DNA of 64,000 bases from an uncultured Oscillospiraceae bacterium (GTDB lineage Bacteria > Bacillota > Clostridia > Oscillospirales > Oscillospiraceae). This document shows, one piece after another, positions 40,949 through 49,292 of the stretch. The first letter of the stretch is position 1, and each line of letters begins with the position of its first letter. The notes beneath the pieces were generated by a model. That model was not told the DNA's origin. It saw only the letters and a list, made by a program, of their open reading frames with translations, and made no database searches. Made by a program: the position numbers and the translations under genes. The stretch is taken from positions 1 to 64,000 of the forward strand of contig CAKTVG010000009.1 in NCBI GenBank assembly GCA_934622035.1, read 5' to 3'.

Positions 40949-41703
40949 TATCCGAACCTCCCCGTGATATAATCCTCCGTCCGCTTGTCGCGCGGCTGGG
41001 AGAAGACCGCCTCCGAGCTGCCGTATTCGACCAGCTCACCCAGCAGGAAGAAGGCCGTGTTGTCCGAGATACGGACGGCCTGCTGCATGTTGTGCGTCAC
41101 GATGACGATGGTGTATTTTTCCTTGAGCTGCATGGCTAGATCCTCGATCTTCGAGGTGGAGATGGGGTCGAGCGCGCTCGTCGGCTCGTCCATGAGCAGG
41201 ACGTTCGGCTCCACCGCCAGCGCCCGCGCGATGCACAGGCGCTGCTGCTGTCCGCCGGACAGGCCGAGGGCGTTTTTCTTCAGGCGGTCCTTGACCTCGT
41301 CCCAGATGGCCGCGCCGCGCAGGGAGCGCTCGACGATATCGTCAAGCTTGGCCTTGCTGCGGATGCCGTGCGTGCGTGGGCCATAGGCGATGTTGTCATA
41401 AATGCTCATGGGGAAGGGATTCGGCTTCTGGAAGACCATGCCCACCTGACGGCGCAGCTCGTTGACGTCCATCGACGGAGCGAAGATGTCTTCCCCGTTG
41501 TATTCCACCGTTCCGGTGATCTTCACGCCCGGAATCAGGTCGTTCATGCGGTTGAGCGTTTTTAAAAACGTGGACTTGCCGCAGCCGGACGGCCCGATCA
41601 GAGCGGTAATGCTCTTTTCCGGGATCTCAATATTGACCTCCTTGAGGGCCTTGTGCTCGCCGTACCAGAGGCACAGGTCGCGCACGGAAATAATCGAATT
41701 CAT
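40948..41703 (-). CDS. pstB: Phosphate ABC transporter ATP-binding protein
   Basis: A 251-residue ATPase with Walker A GPSGCGKSTFLKTLNRMND (~33-51), signature LSGGQQQRLCIARALA, Walker B VLLMDEPTSALDP and the switch His in VTHNMQQA. The block NRMNDLIPG after Walker A is specific to PstB. It powers phosphate uptake through PstA/PstC. It begins one base after the pstA stop on the minus strand, with the ribosome site (AAAAAGGAGAAAT) inside the pstA end. Confidence 0.97.
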   Translation of the reverse strand: MNSIISVRDLCLWYGEHKALKEVNIEIPEKSITALIGPSGCGKSTFLKTLNRMNDLIPGVKITGTVEYNGEDIFAPSMDVNELRRQVGMVFQKPNPFPMSIYDNIAYGPRTHGIRSKAKLDDIVERSLRGAAIWDEVKDRLKKNALGLSGGQQQRLCIARALAVEPNVLLMDEPTSALDPISTSKIEDLAMQLKEKYTIVIVTHNMQQAVRISDNTAFFLLGELVEYGSSEAVFSQPRDKRTEDYITGRFG

Positions 41704-42561
41704 TTATTTCTCCTTTTTCCGGAAATATGCCGCAACCAGATCGGCGGCGAGGTTGATCAGTAATGTCAGAATCATCAGAATCGCCGCGATGGCGAAGGCG
41801 ACGTCAAACTCGCCCTGCTCCTTGGCGTAGAAGTACAGCGCCACGGTCAGCGTCGCGCCGGACTTCGTCAGCCCCTCGAAGAAGCCGAAGAGCATATGGG
41901 CAAAGCCCGCCGTGAACAGCAGTGCCGCCGACTCGCCCAGCACGCGTCCGACGGAGAGAATACAGCCGGTGACGACGCCGTCCACGCAGCCGGGCAGCAC
42001 GACCGTCCGGATCACGCGCCAGCGTCCCGCGCCGAGGCCGAAGGCGCCCTCGCGGTAGCTCTGCGGCACCGTTTTCAGGCTCTCCTGCGTCGTGCGCATG
42101 ATGGTCGGCAGGTTCATGATGACCAGCGTCAGGGCGCCGGCCAGCAGGCTCTTTTGCAGCCCCAGAAATTCGCACACCAGCATGCCGACCAGGCCGTAGA
42201 TAATGGAGGGAATGCCGGAAAGCGTCTCGGCAGCGTACTCGATCGCGCCGACAATTTTCTTATTCCGGGCGTATTCCGTCAGGTAGATCGCCGCGCCGAC
42301 GCCCAGCGGCACAACGATGACGATCGTTGCAAGGACGATATAAAGCGTGTTCAGAATGTCCGGCAGGATGCCGATGTCGCCCGTCAGATAGCTCGGCGCG
42401 GTGGACAGCAGCTTCCAGGTGATGTGCGGCAGGCCGCGCACGAGCACATAGACGATCAGAAAAACGACCAGTGCGGCGGTCAGCCCGGCGCAAAGCCACA
42501 TCAGGCTTTTCATCACGGCCGCATAGGCGCGCCGTCTTGCGGAAAGCTTCCTGTGTTTCAT
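41704..42561 (-). CDS. pstA: Phosphate ABC transporter permease
   Basis: A 285-residue membrane protein with six predicted segments and the ABC-permease loop region (ETLSGIPSIIYGLVGMLVCE...EGAFGLGAGRWRVIRTVVLPG), typical of PstA. It pairs with PstC to form the membrane channel. The start overlaps the pstC stop by 4 bases (ATGA). Confidence 0.95.
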   Translation of the reverse strand: MKHRKLSARRRAYAAVMKSLMWLCAGLTAALVVFLIVYVLVRGLPHITWKLLSTAPSYLTGDIGILPDILNTLYIVLATIVIVVPLGVGAAIYLTEYARNKKIVGAIEYAAETLSGIPSIIYGLVGMLVCEFLGLQKSLLAGALTLVIMNLPTIMRTTQESLKTVPQSYREGAFGLGAGRWRVIRTVVLPGCVDGVVTGCILSVGRVLGESAALLFTAGFAHMLFGFFEGLTKSGATLTVALYFYAKEQGEFDVAFAIAAILMILTLLINLAADLVAAYFRKKEK

Positions 42562-43460
42562 GCCGTATCCCCCTTATCTCGCTTGAGGAAGAAATTCAGA
42601 GTCGCGTTGATGAGCATGATGAACAGGAAGAGCACCAGCGCGATGGAAAACAGCGCCTGCCTTTGCAGACCGCCGGAATAGGACATTTCGCTTGCCACGC
42701 CCGTGGTGAGGAAGCGCACGCTCTGGAACAGCGACGGCATATTCGCCACGTTGCCGGAGACCATCATGACCGCCATCGCTTCGCCGATGGCGCGGCCGAC
42801 GCCCAGCACGACCGCCGCAGCGATGCCGCTCTTGGCCGCCGGGACGGAAACGCGGAAATACGTTTCCACCGGCGTTGCGCCAAGGGCCAGAGACGCGTCC
42901 TCATACTCCTGCGGAACGGCCTCCAGCGCCGTGACCGACACCTTGATGATGGACGGCAGAATCATGATCGCCAGTACGATGATCGCCGCCAGCAGGCTCG
43001 AGCCGTCCGGCACATGGAAAAGCTTTCGAATGCCGGGCACCAGAATCAGCATGCCAACAAGGCCGTAGACGACCGAGGGAATGCCCGCAAGCATGCTTAC
43101 CGCCGCCTGCATCACGCGCTTGACGCCCGCGGGCGCAAGCTTGGCCAGGTACACCGCCGTGAGAAAGCCGATCGGCACGCCCAGTAGCACCGCGCCCGCC
43201 GTGCCGTAAACGCTCGTGAGAATGAAGGGCAGGATGCCGAAGGACGGCTCCGCCGCAGTGGAATCCCAGACCTTGCCGAACAGGAAGGGAATCAGGCCGA
43301 TTTTGCGGATCGCCGGAATACCGGAGACGATCAGATAGATGGAAATCAGCAGCACGCAGGCGACGGTAATCAGGCCCAGCACGAGAAAAATGCCGTGCAT
43401 GACCGCCTCAATGACCTTCCTGCGCCTTCTGAGATGGATGCTTTTTTTCGTTTGATTCAT
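42558..43460 (-). CDS. pstC: Phosphate ABC transporter permease
   Basis: A 300-residue membrane protein with six predicted segments. It has the PstC-type long loop after the first segment and the EAA motif region (EDASLALGATPVETYFRVSVPAA). Its partner is PstA. The ATG at 43460 lies 9 bases after a GAGG site; the TTG 15 bases upstream is less likely. A GC-rich hairpin separates it from pstS. Confidence 0.94.
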   Translation of the reverse strand: MNQTKKSIHLRRRRKVIEAVMHGIFLVLGLITVACVLLISIYLIVSGIPAIRKIGLIPFLFGKVWDSTAAEPSFGILPFILTSVYGTAGAVLLGVPIGFLTAVYLAKLAPAGVKRVMQAAVSMLAGIPSVVYGLVGMLILVPGIRKLFHVPDGSSLLAAIIVLAIMILPSIIKVSVTALEAVPQEYEDASLALGATPVETYFRVSVPAAKSGIAAAVVLGVGRAIGEAMAVMMVSGNVANMPSLFQSVRFLTTGVASEMSYSGGLQRQALFSIALVLFLFIMLINATLNFFLKRDKGDTA

Positions 43461-43491
43461 GCCGCATATCCTCAAAAAAGATAGTCAAGCG

Positions 43492-43513
43492 GGGCGGCCG
43501 TAGGCAGCCGCCC
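43492..43513 (-). other. Hairpin between pstS and pstC
   Basis: GGGCGGC / GCCGCCC with an 8-base loop right after the pstS stop (minus strand). Such hairpins in pst operons often reduce read-through so that the binding protein is made in excess; that role is inferred here. Confidence 0.55.
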
Positions 43514-43528
43514 TGCGTGTTTTCAAAT

Positions 43529-44335
43529 TCAGTTTACGGCAACCGCGCCGGCCTTGGCGATGATGTCCGCAACTTCGGAGGAGGTGACGTAGTCGAAGAA
43601 CTCCTGCGCCGTCTTGCTCAGCTCCTTACCCTCGACCGTGACCAGAACGAAGGGGCGCTGGATGACGTAGCTGCCGTCCTTGACGCTGTCTTCCGTGGGT
43701 GCAACGCCGCCGACGCTCAGCGCCTTGACGCTGTCCTTCAGCGAGGCCAGAGAGGCATAGCCGATGGCATCCGGATTCTGGGAAACCGTAGTGATGACGT
43801 CGCCGGTGGAGGTCAGCTCCTGACGGTACTTGCAGGCGCCGTCCGTGCCGGTGATGGACTCAAAGCCGTCTCTTGTGCCGCTGCCGGCTTCGCGGCCGAT
43901 CAGAACGATCTCGGCATCATTGCCGCCGACATCCTTCCAGTTGGTGATTTCGCCGGTATAGATCTTTGCAATCGTCTCAACATCAAGGTCGGAAACGGGG
44001 TTGTTCGGGTGAACGATGACGGCGATGCCGTCCAGGGCCAGAACGGTCTGCTTCAGGCCACTGGATTTTTCCTCGTCCTTCAGGTTTCTGCTTGCCAGAC
44101 CGATGTCGCAGGTGCCAGCCTGAACTGCCTTGATGCCCGAGCCGGAGCCGGTGGGGTTATAAGTGAAGGTCGTGCCTTCATATTTTGCCATGAAGGATTC
44201 GCCCAGCGCGCCGATGACCTTTTCCATGGAGGTCGAGCCGTCCGTGGAGACGGAGCCGGAATCCTTCTTGCCGCAGCCGACAAACAGCGCGGCGATGCAA
44301 GTGAGTGCCAATACAATTGCGAGAATCTTTTTCAT
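43529..44335 (-). CDS. pstS: Phosphate-binding lipoprotein
   Basis: A 268-residue protein with a lipoprotein signal (ILAIVLALTCIAALFVGC, Cys at ~21). The mature part has PstS phosphate-site features: SGSGIKAVQAGTCDIGLASR, a conserved VHPNNPVSDL and REAGSGTRDGFE. It captures phosphate outside the membrane for PstCAB. The ATG at 44335 follows AAAGGAGA. It is the first gene of the pst-pho operon and has a Pho box upstream. Confidence 0.95.
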   Translation of the reverse strand: MKKILAIVLALTCIAALFVGCGKKDSGSVSTDGSTSMEKVIGALGESFMAKYEGTTFTYNPTGSGSGIKAVQAGTCDIGLASRNLKDEEKSSGLKQTVLALDGIAVIVHPNNPVSDLDVETIAKIYTGEITNWKDVGGNDAEIVLIGREAGSGTRDGFESITGTDGACKYRQELTSTGDVITTVSQNPDAIGYASLASLKDSVKALSVGGVAPTEDSVKDGSYVIQRPFVLVTVEGKELSKTAQEFFDYVTSSEVADIIAKAGAVAVN

Positions 44336-44388
44336 CTTGAAAGATCTCCTTTCATTTTCTTTTGGATTATTGTTCCCTACGCCTAAGA

Positions 44389-44442
44389 GAATACTGCGCC
44401 CGTGTAAAATGAAAAAGAATTCTTTTGTAAAATCCATGTCAA
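44389..44442 (-). promoter_or_regulatory. Pho box and promoter of the pst operon
   Basis: Reading the minus strand: TTGACA (44442-44437), 5 bases, TTTACA (44431-44426), 5 bases, ATTCTT (44420-44415), 6 bases, TTTACA (44408-44403). The -10 element TATTCT follows at 44394-44389. Direct repeats of TTnACA type with an 11-base period match the PhoP/PhoB box known from Firmicutes, and the locus is the pst operon. Confidence 0.8.
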
Positions 44443-44602
44443 ATCGGGAAAAACCGGCAGAAATCTTTTGCGGCTGCACATCCTTCCTTTATTATATAGG
44501 AAGCTGTCCGCGATACGGCGGCATCTTCCACAATTTGTTTGGTCAATTTTAGTGAATCCGCACAAATCAAAAGCAAAAAGTGTGTGATTCTTTCTTTTTT
44601 AT

Positions 44603-44631
44603 TTGAAATTGCGACAGGGATAGTGTATAAT
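44603..44631 (+). promoter_or_regulatory. Promoter of nucleoside-type ABC transporter operon
   Basis: TTGAAA (44603-44608), 17-base spacer, TATAAT (44626-44631). The ~75-base leader holds AACGC-AAG-GCGTT and GC-rich pairs but no riboswitch that I can name. Confidence 0.7.
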
Positions 44632-44708
44632 GAATCCGTAGCATCGGTTGACGGGAAAACGCAAGGCGTTCCTGCCCCGGCGCTAATCTGTAAAGGGGAG
44701 GAATCAGA

Positions 44709-46244
44709 TTGAGCAATGAACATTATGCGATCGAAATGCTGAACATCACCAAGCGGTTTCCGGGCATCGTCGCAAATGATAACATCACGCTTCAGTTGAA
44801 ACCCGGCGAAATCCACGCCCTGCTCGGTGAGAACGGCGCGGGCAAGTCCACCTTGATGAGCGTTCTCTTCGGCCTGTATCAGCCGGAGGAGGGCATCATC
44901 AAAAAAGACGGTGTTGAGGTCAAGATCAATAACCCCAACGACGCCAACGCGCTGGGCATCGGCATGGTGCATCAGCATTTTAAGCTGGTCGAGTGCTTCA
45001 CGGTGCTTGACAACATCATCCTCGGCGTCGAGCCGAACAAGTGCGGCTTCCTGCAAAAGGCGGACGCCCGCAAGAAGGTGCTGGAGCTTTCCGAGCGCTA
45101 CGGCCTGCACGTCGATCCCGACGCGCTGATCGAGGATATTACGGTCGGCATGCAGCAGCGTACCGAAATCCTGAAAATGCTCTACCGCGACAACGAAATC
45201 CTCATCTTCGACGAGCCGACGGCCGTTCTGACGCCGCAGGAAATCGAAGAGCTGCTTCAGATCATGAAGAATCTGGCAGCCGAGGGCAAATCCATCCTCT
45301 TTATCTCCCATAAGCTCAACGAGATCATGGAGGTCGCCGACCGCTGCTCCGTCCTGCGCAAGGGCAAGTACATTGGTACCGTCGAGGTCGCCAACACCAC
45401 CAAGGCGGAGCTTTCCCGCATGATGGTCGGCCGCGACGTCGAATTCGAGGTGCACAAGGACGAGGCCAAGCCCGGCGACGTCATTCTGGACGTGGAGGGC
45501 CTGACCGTCGCCTCCAAGGTGCATAAGAACAACGCCGTGAAGAACGTCTCCTTCCAGGTCCGCGCAGGCGAGATCGTCTGCATCGCCGGCATCGACGGCA
45601 ACGGCCAGACCGAGCTGGTCTACGGCATCAGCGGCCTGGAGCCTGTCGTCTCCGGCAAGGTCACGCTCGACGGCAAGGACATCACTCACGCGCCCATCCG
45701 TGAGCGCTCCATCCGCGGCATGAGCCACATCCCCGAGGACCGTCACAAGCACGGCCTCGTGCTGGACTACACGCTGGAGGACAACCTCGTTTTGCAGCGC
45801 TATTTCGAGCCGGAGTTCGTCAAGTCGGGCTTCCTCAAGCGTAAAAATATCCGCAGCTACGCCAACAAGCTCATCGAGCAGTATGACGTCCGCTCCGGTC
45901 AGGGCGCGATCACCCTGGCGCGCTCCATGTCCGGCGGCAACCAGCAGAAGGCCATCATCGCCCGCGAGATCGACAAGGATCCGCAGCTGCTGATCGCCGT
46001 GCAGCCCACCCGCGGCCTGGACGTCGGCGCAATCGAGTACATCCACAAGCAGATCGTCGCCCAGCGCGATAAGAACACGGGCGTCCTGCTCGTCTCTCTG
46101 GAGCTGGATGAGGTCATGAGCCTCTCCGACCGCATCCTCGTCATGTACGAGGGCGAGATCGTCGGCGAGTTTGATCCCAAGAAGACCACCGTCGAGGAGC
46201 TGGGCCTGTACATGGCCGGCGCCAAGAGAATGGAGGTGCAGTAA
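44709..46244 (+). CDS. Nucleoside-type ABC transporter, duplicated ATPase
   Basis: A 511-residue protein with two ATPase domains, as in RbsA/NupO-type systems. The first domain has Walker A GENGAGKSTLMSVLFGLY (~38-55), MVHQHFKLV and Walker B ILIFDEPTAVLTP. The second has a degenerate P-loop GIDGNGQTELVYGISG (~295) and MSGGNQQKAIIAREI. The form MVHQHFKLVECFTVLDNI is typical of the BmpA-linked nucleoside branch. The TTG start is chosen because GGGGAGG sits 7 bases upstream and no in-frame ATG is as well placed. It forms an operon with two permeases and udk. Confidence 0.88.
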   Translation: MSNEHYAIEMLNITKRFPGIVANDNITLQLKPGEIHALLGENGAGKSTLMSVLFGLYQPEEGIIKKDGVEVKINNPNDANALGIGMVHQHFKLVECFTVLDNIILGVEPNKCGFLQKADARKKVLELSERYGLHVDPDALIEDITVGMQQRTEILKMLYRDNEILIFDEPTAVLTPQEIEELLQIMKNLAAEGKSILFISHKLNEIMEVADRCSVLRKGKYIGTVEVANTTKAELSRMMVGRDVEFEVHKDEAKPGDVILDVEGLTVASKVHKNNAVKNVSFQVRAGEIVCIAGIDGNGQTELVYGISGLEPVVSGKVTLDGKDITHAPIRERSIRGMSHIPEDRHKHGLVLDYTLEDNLVLQRYFEPEFVKSGFLKRKNIRSYANKLIEQYDVRSGQGAITLARSMSGGNQQKAIIAREIDKDPQLLIAVQPTRGLDVGAIEYIHKQIVAQRDKNTGVLLVSLELDEVMSLSDRILVMYEGEIVGEFDPKKTTVEELGLYMAGAKRMEVQ

Positions 46245-47386
46245 TGAAGCAGAAAAAATCCCTGATCCGCAATGACGGCTTCCAGAGCCTGCTGGCTTCT
46301 CTGCTGTGCATTCTCGGCGGCCTCTTGATCGGCTATCTCGTGCTGCTCATCATCGAGCCGAAGGGCGCGTTTGAAGCCATCGTCGCCGTCATGAAGAACT
46401 TTTTCAAGTACGCCAAGGCCACGAAGCGGCTGCAATACTTCGGCCAGACTGTTGTCAAGACGGTCCCGCTGCTGATGTGTGCGCTGTCCGTCCTGTTTGC
46501 CTACAAGGTCGGCATGTTCAACATCGGCGCGGCCGGACAGTATGTTGCGGGCGCCTGCGCCGCCCTGTTCTTCGCGCTCTATCTCAAGATGCCCTGGTAT
46601 GTCTGCCTGGTTGCGGCCATCGCAGCGGGCGCACTGCTGGGCGGCATCTCCGGTGTGCTCAAGACGGCTTGCAACGTCAATGTCGTCATCTCCGGCATCA
46701 TGCTCAACTGGATTATCCTGTATGTTACCAACATGGTGCTCGGTTCGGACAGCTTTGCAATCAAAAACCCCTCCAGCCCCTATACCAAGGGCCTGGTCAC
46801 CGTCAACGCCTCGGCTATGCTGCCGAAGCTCGGCCTTGACAAGCTGTTCAGCAATGAAAAGACCGTCACCATTGCCATCCCGCTGGCTGTGATCATGGCC
46901 GTGATCATCTGGGTCCTGCTGAGCAAGACCAAGTTCGGCTATGAGCTCAAGGCCACCGGCTTCAACCCCAACGCCGCGAAGTACTGCGGCATGAAGGAAA
47001 ACCGCAATATCGTCCTGACCATGCTGATCGCGGGCGGCCTTGCCGGTATGGGCGCGGCGCTGTATTACCTGACCGGCATCGAGGAATGGCAGACCAATAT
47101 CTCCTCCGTTCCGGATATGGGCTTCAACGGCATCGCGGTCGCCTTCCTTGGCAACCTCAATCCGCTCGGCTGCATTCTTTCGGCCTACTTCATCCAGCAT
47201 ATCACCATCGGCGGCGGCAACGTCAACCTTCAGGTCTACTGTTCTCAGATCTCCAGCCTGATCTCCGCACTGATCATCTATCTGTGCGCGTTCGCCCCGT
47301 TCTTCAAGTCCGTCCTCAAACGAAGCATCCGCAGATATGACGAGAAAAAGGCTGCTTCTGCGCACAAGGAAGGAGGCAATCAATAA
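46244..47386 (+). CDS. Nucleoside-type ABC transporter permease 1
   Basis: A 380-residue membrane protein with about nine to ten predicted segments. It belongs to the branched-chain/ribose permease family as used by nucleoside systems (NupP/YufP-like): CALSVLFAYKVGMFNIGAAGQYV is the hallmark segment. The ATG overlaps the ATPase stop (TAATG), so translation is coupled. It pairs with the next permease. Confidence 0.88.
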   Translation: MKQKKSLIRNDGFQSLLASLLCILGGLLIGYLVLLIIEPKGAFEAIVAVMKNFFKYAKATKRLQYFGQTVVKTVPLLMCALSVLFAYKVGMFNIGAAGQYVAGACAALFFALYLKMPWYVCLVAAIAAGALLGGISGVLKTACNVNVVISGIMLNWIILYVTNMVLGSDSFAIKNPSSPYTKGLVTVNASAMLPKLGLDKLFSNEKTVTIAIPLAVIMAVIIWVLLSKTKFGYELKATGFNPNAAKYCGMKENRNIVLTMLIAGGLAGMGAALYYLTGIEEWQTNISSVPDMGFNGIAVAFLGNLNPLGCILSAYFIQHITIGGGNVNLQVYCSQISSLISALIIYLCAFAPFFKSVLKRSIRRYDEKKAASAHKEGGNQ

Positions 47387-48330
47387 TGGCACTGCTGCTT
47401 CAGTACACCCTGATTTTTGCCTCCGTTCTGCTGCTGGTCGCCCTCGGCGGCTGCTTCGCAGAGCGCTCCGGCATCATCAACATCGGCCTTGAGGGCATCA
47501 TGGTCATTGGCGCGCTTGGCGGCGCACTGGCAATGAAATTCATTCCCGTTTCCGTCGGCGCTCCCGTGATGATCCTCGCGACCATCGCCGCCAGCGTTTT
47601 GTCCGGCATGATTTATTCGCTGCTGCTGGCCATCCCGGCGATCAATTTCAATGCCGACCAGACCATCACCGGTACGGCAATGAACATTCTTGCCACTGCT
47701 GCGGCAACCGTTGCGGTCAAGGCGATGAACACCGCCGCCTCCGGCGGCAGCGACGTCTCCTCCGAGATCTCCTACATTCAGGCAAAGGACGCTTTCATCG
47801 TCCGTTTTGGCACCTTCGAGTTCAACTGGTTCATGCTCGTTGCGCTCATCGCGCTCGTTGCAGCCTACATCGTGCTGTATAAGACCCGCTTCGGTCTGAG
47901 AATGCGCGCCTGCGGCGAGCATCCCCAGGCGGCGGACTCCGTCGGCATCAATGTTTACAAAATGCGCTATGCCGGCACGCTCATCTCCGGCGCGCTCGGC
48001 GGTCTTGGCGGCATCGTCTTCATCACCGCCGGCGTCAGCGTCTGGAAATTCGAGCTCGGTGTCACGGGCTTCGGCTTCCTCGCTCTGGCCGTTATGATCT
48101 TCGGTGCATGGCACCCGGTCAAAATCGCCCTCGCGGCTCTGCTGTTCGGCTTCTTCCGCGCCCTGGGCAACACCTACTCCGGCCTGTCCTTCATGGAGGC
48201 GCTGAATCTGCCCAGCTATGTATATAACATGCTGCCATACATCGTCTCTCTGATCGTCCTCGCTCTGACCTCCAAGAAGTCCAGAGCGCCGAAGGCGGAG
48301 GGCATCCCCTACGACAAGGGTCAGCGCTGA
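47386..48330 (+). CDS. Nucleoside-type ABC transporter permease 2
   Basis: A 314-residue membrane protein with about eight or more predicted segments. The motif CFAERSGIINIGLEGIMVIGAL is typical of the second nucleoside permease (NupQ/YufQ-like). The start overlaps the stop of permease 1 (TAATG). The substrate-binding lipoprotein of such systems (BmpA/NupN type) is not next to the operon in this window. Confidence 0.88.
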   Translation: MALLLQYTLIFASVLLLVALGGCFAERSGIINIGLEGIMVIGALGGALAMKFIPVSVGAPVMILATIAASVLSGMIYSLLLAIPAINFNADQTITGTAMNILATAAATVAVKAMNTAASGGSDVSSEISYIQAKDAFIVRFGTFEFNWFMLVALIALVAAYIVLYKTRFGLRMRACGEHPQAADSVGINVYKMRYAGTLISGALGGLGGIVFITAGVSVWKFELGVTGFGFLALAVMIFGAWHPVKIALAALLFGFFRALGNTYSGLSFMEALNLPSYVYNMLPYIVSLIVLALTSKKSRAPKAEGIPYDKGQR

Positions 48331-48344
48331 CCGCGTTTTAGCAG

Positions 48345-48374
48345 ATTTGTCCTATCCCGCGGGATAGGACAAAT
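48345..48374. other. Perfect 30-base palindrome upstream of udk
   Basis: ATTTGTCCTATCCCG joined directly to CGGGATAGGACAAAT, with 15 bases per arm and no spacer. It lies between permease 2 and udk. As RNA it forms a long hairpin; no T run follows, so it may be an attenuator or a protein site. Confidence 0.7.
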
Positions 48375-48402
48375 TGCTGATTACCATAGGAGAAACAGAA
48401 AT

Positions 48403-49032
48403 ATGTCAAATATCATTGTCATCGGCATTGCAGGCGGCAGCGGCAGCGGCAAGACCACCCTGATGAAAAACCTGATCGCTCGTTTTCAGGACGACGTCAC
48501 CGTCCTGAGCCACGACAACTACTACCGCCCCTATGACGAGCTGACCATTGAGGAGCGCCGCAAGGTCAATTACGACCACCCCGACGCCTTCGACACCGGA
48601 ATGATGAACGAGCACCTCAAGCAGCTCAAAGCCGGCAAGCCGATCCAATGTCCGATCTATGACTATGCGACCTATTCCCGCAGCGAGGAGACGACGCTGG
48701 TCGTGCCGAAGAAGGTCATTCTGGTCGAGGGCATCCTGATTTTTGAGAACAAGGCGCTCTGCGAGCAGATGGACATCAAGATCTTCGTGGATACGGACGC
48801 CGATGTCCGCCTCATCCGCCGCATTAAACGCGATGTCGCCAAGCGCGGCAGAAGCCTGGAATCTGTCCTGTCACAGTATCTGGCGACGGTCAAGCCCATG
48901 CATGAGCAGTTCGTCGAGCCGAGCAAGAAGAACGCCGATCTGGTTGTTCTCGAGGGAGGCAAGAACCTCGTCGCACTGGAAATGATCATCGACCGCATCC
49001 AGCGGCACATCGACCACTGCGAGAATATTTAA
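48403..49032 (+). CDS. udk: Uridine kinase
   Basis: A 209-residue protein with Walker A GIAGGSGSGKTTL (~8-20), SHDNYYRPYDEL, NYDHPDAFD and YDYATYSR, all typical of uridine kinase. It phosphorylates uridine/cytidine to monophosphates in the salvage path. It follows nucleoside-type transporter genes, so uptake and capture of nucleosides may be coupled. The ATG follows TAGGAGAAAC. Confidence 0.93.
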   Translation: MSNIIVIGIAGGSGSGKTTLMKNLIARFQDDVTVLSHDNYYRPYDELTIEERRKVNYDHPDAFDTGMMNEHLKQLKAGKPIQCPIYDYATYSRSEETTLVVPKKVILVEGILIFENKALCEQMDIKIFVDTDADVRLIRRIKRDVAKRGRSLESVLSQYLATVKPMHEQFVEPSKKNADLVVLEGGKNLVALEMIIDRIQRHIDHCENI

Positions 49033-49080
49033 AACCGGCCGGGCGCTTTGCCATGGCGAAACCCGAACCGGAAAGCCAAA

Positions 49081-49116
49081 GGAACCCCCGCTGACAAATG
49101 TCAGCGGGGGTTCCTT
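49081..49116 (+). terminator. Terminator after udk
   Basis: GGAACCCCCGCTGACA, AA, TGTCAGCGGGGGTTCC: a 16-base perfect inverted repeat. Few Ts follow, but the stem is very strong. Confidence 0.75.
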
Positions 49117-49130
49117 GCGCCGTTGAAGAA

Positions 49131-49285
49131 TGTCCGTAGGGAACGGATTTCCAGTCCCGCGTGCAGGAATTTGCAAATCTGTGACTGCCTGCACCGGGCA
49201 CGGCACGCCGTGCCCCTACGAAATGGTTCGAATTATACTGTATTGCGTAGGGCGGCACACACGTGTGCCGCCGCGGGCGAATGCA
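49131..49285. repeat. Intergenic palindromic repeat, copy 8
   Basis: GTCCGTAGGGAACGGATTTC, then CCCGCGTGCAGGAATTTGCA, TGCCTGCACCGGGCACGGCA, CGCCGTGCCCCTACG, and a terminal GTAGGGCGGCACACACGTGT-GCCGCC hairpin. Closest to copy 3 in its left half and copy 6 in its centre. Confidence 0.7.
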
Positions 49286-49292
49286 AAAAAAC

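Noticed and set aside
44640..44708. Possible riboswitch in the leader of the nucleoside transporter operon
   Set aside because: The leader is short (about 70 bases), and I could not match the purine, preQ1 or other conserved cores; only small GC-rich stems are present.
44439..46046. 535-codon minus-strand ORF opposite the ABC ATPase
   Set aside because: The plus strand holds a clear two-domain ATPase, and the antisense protein has no recognisable motif.
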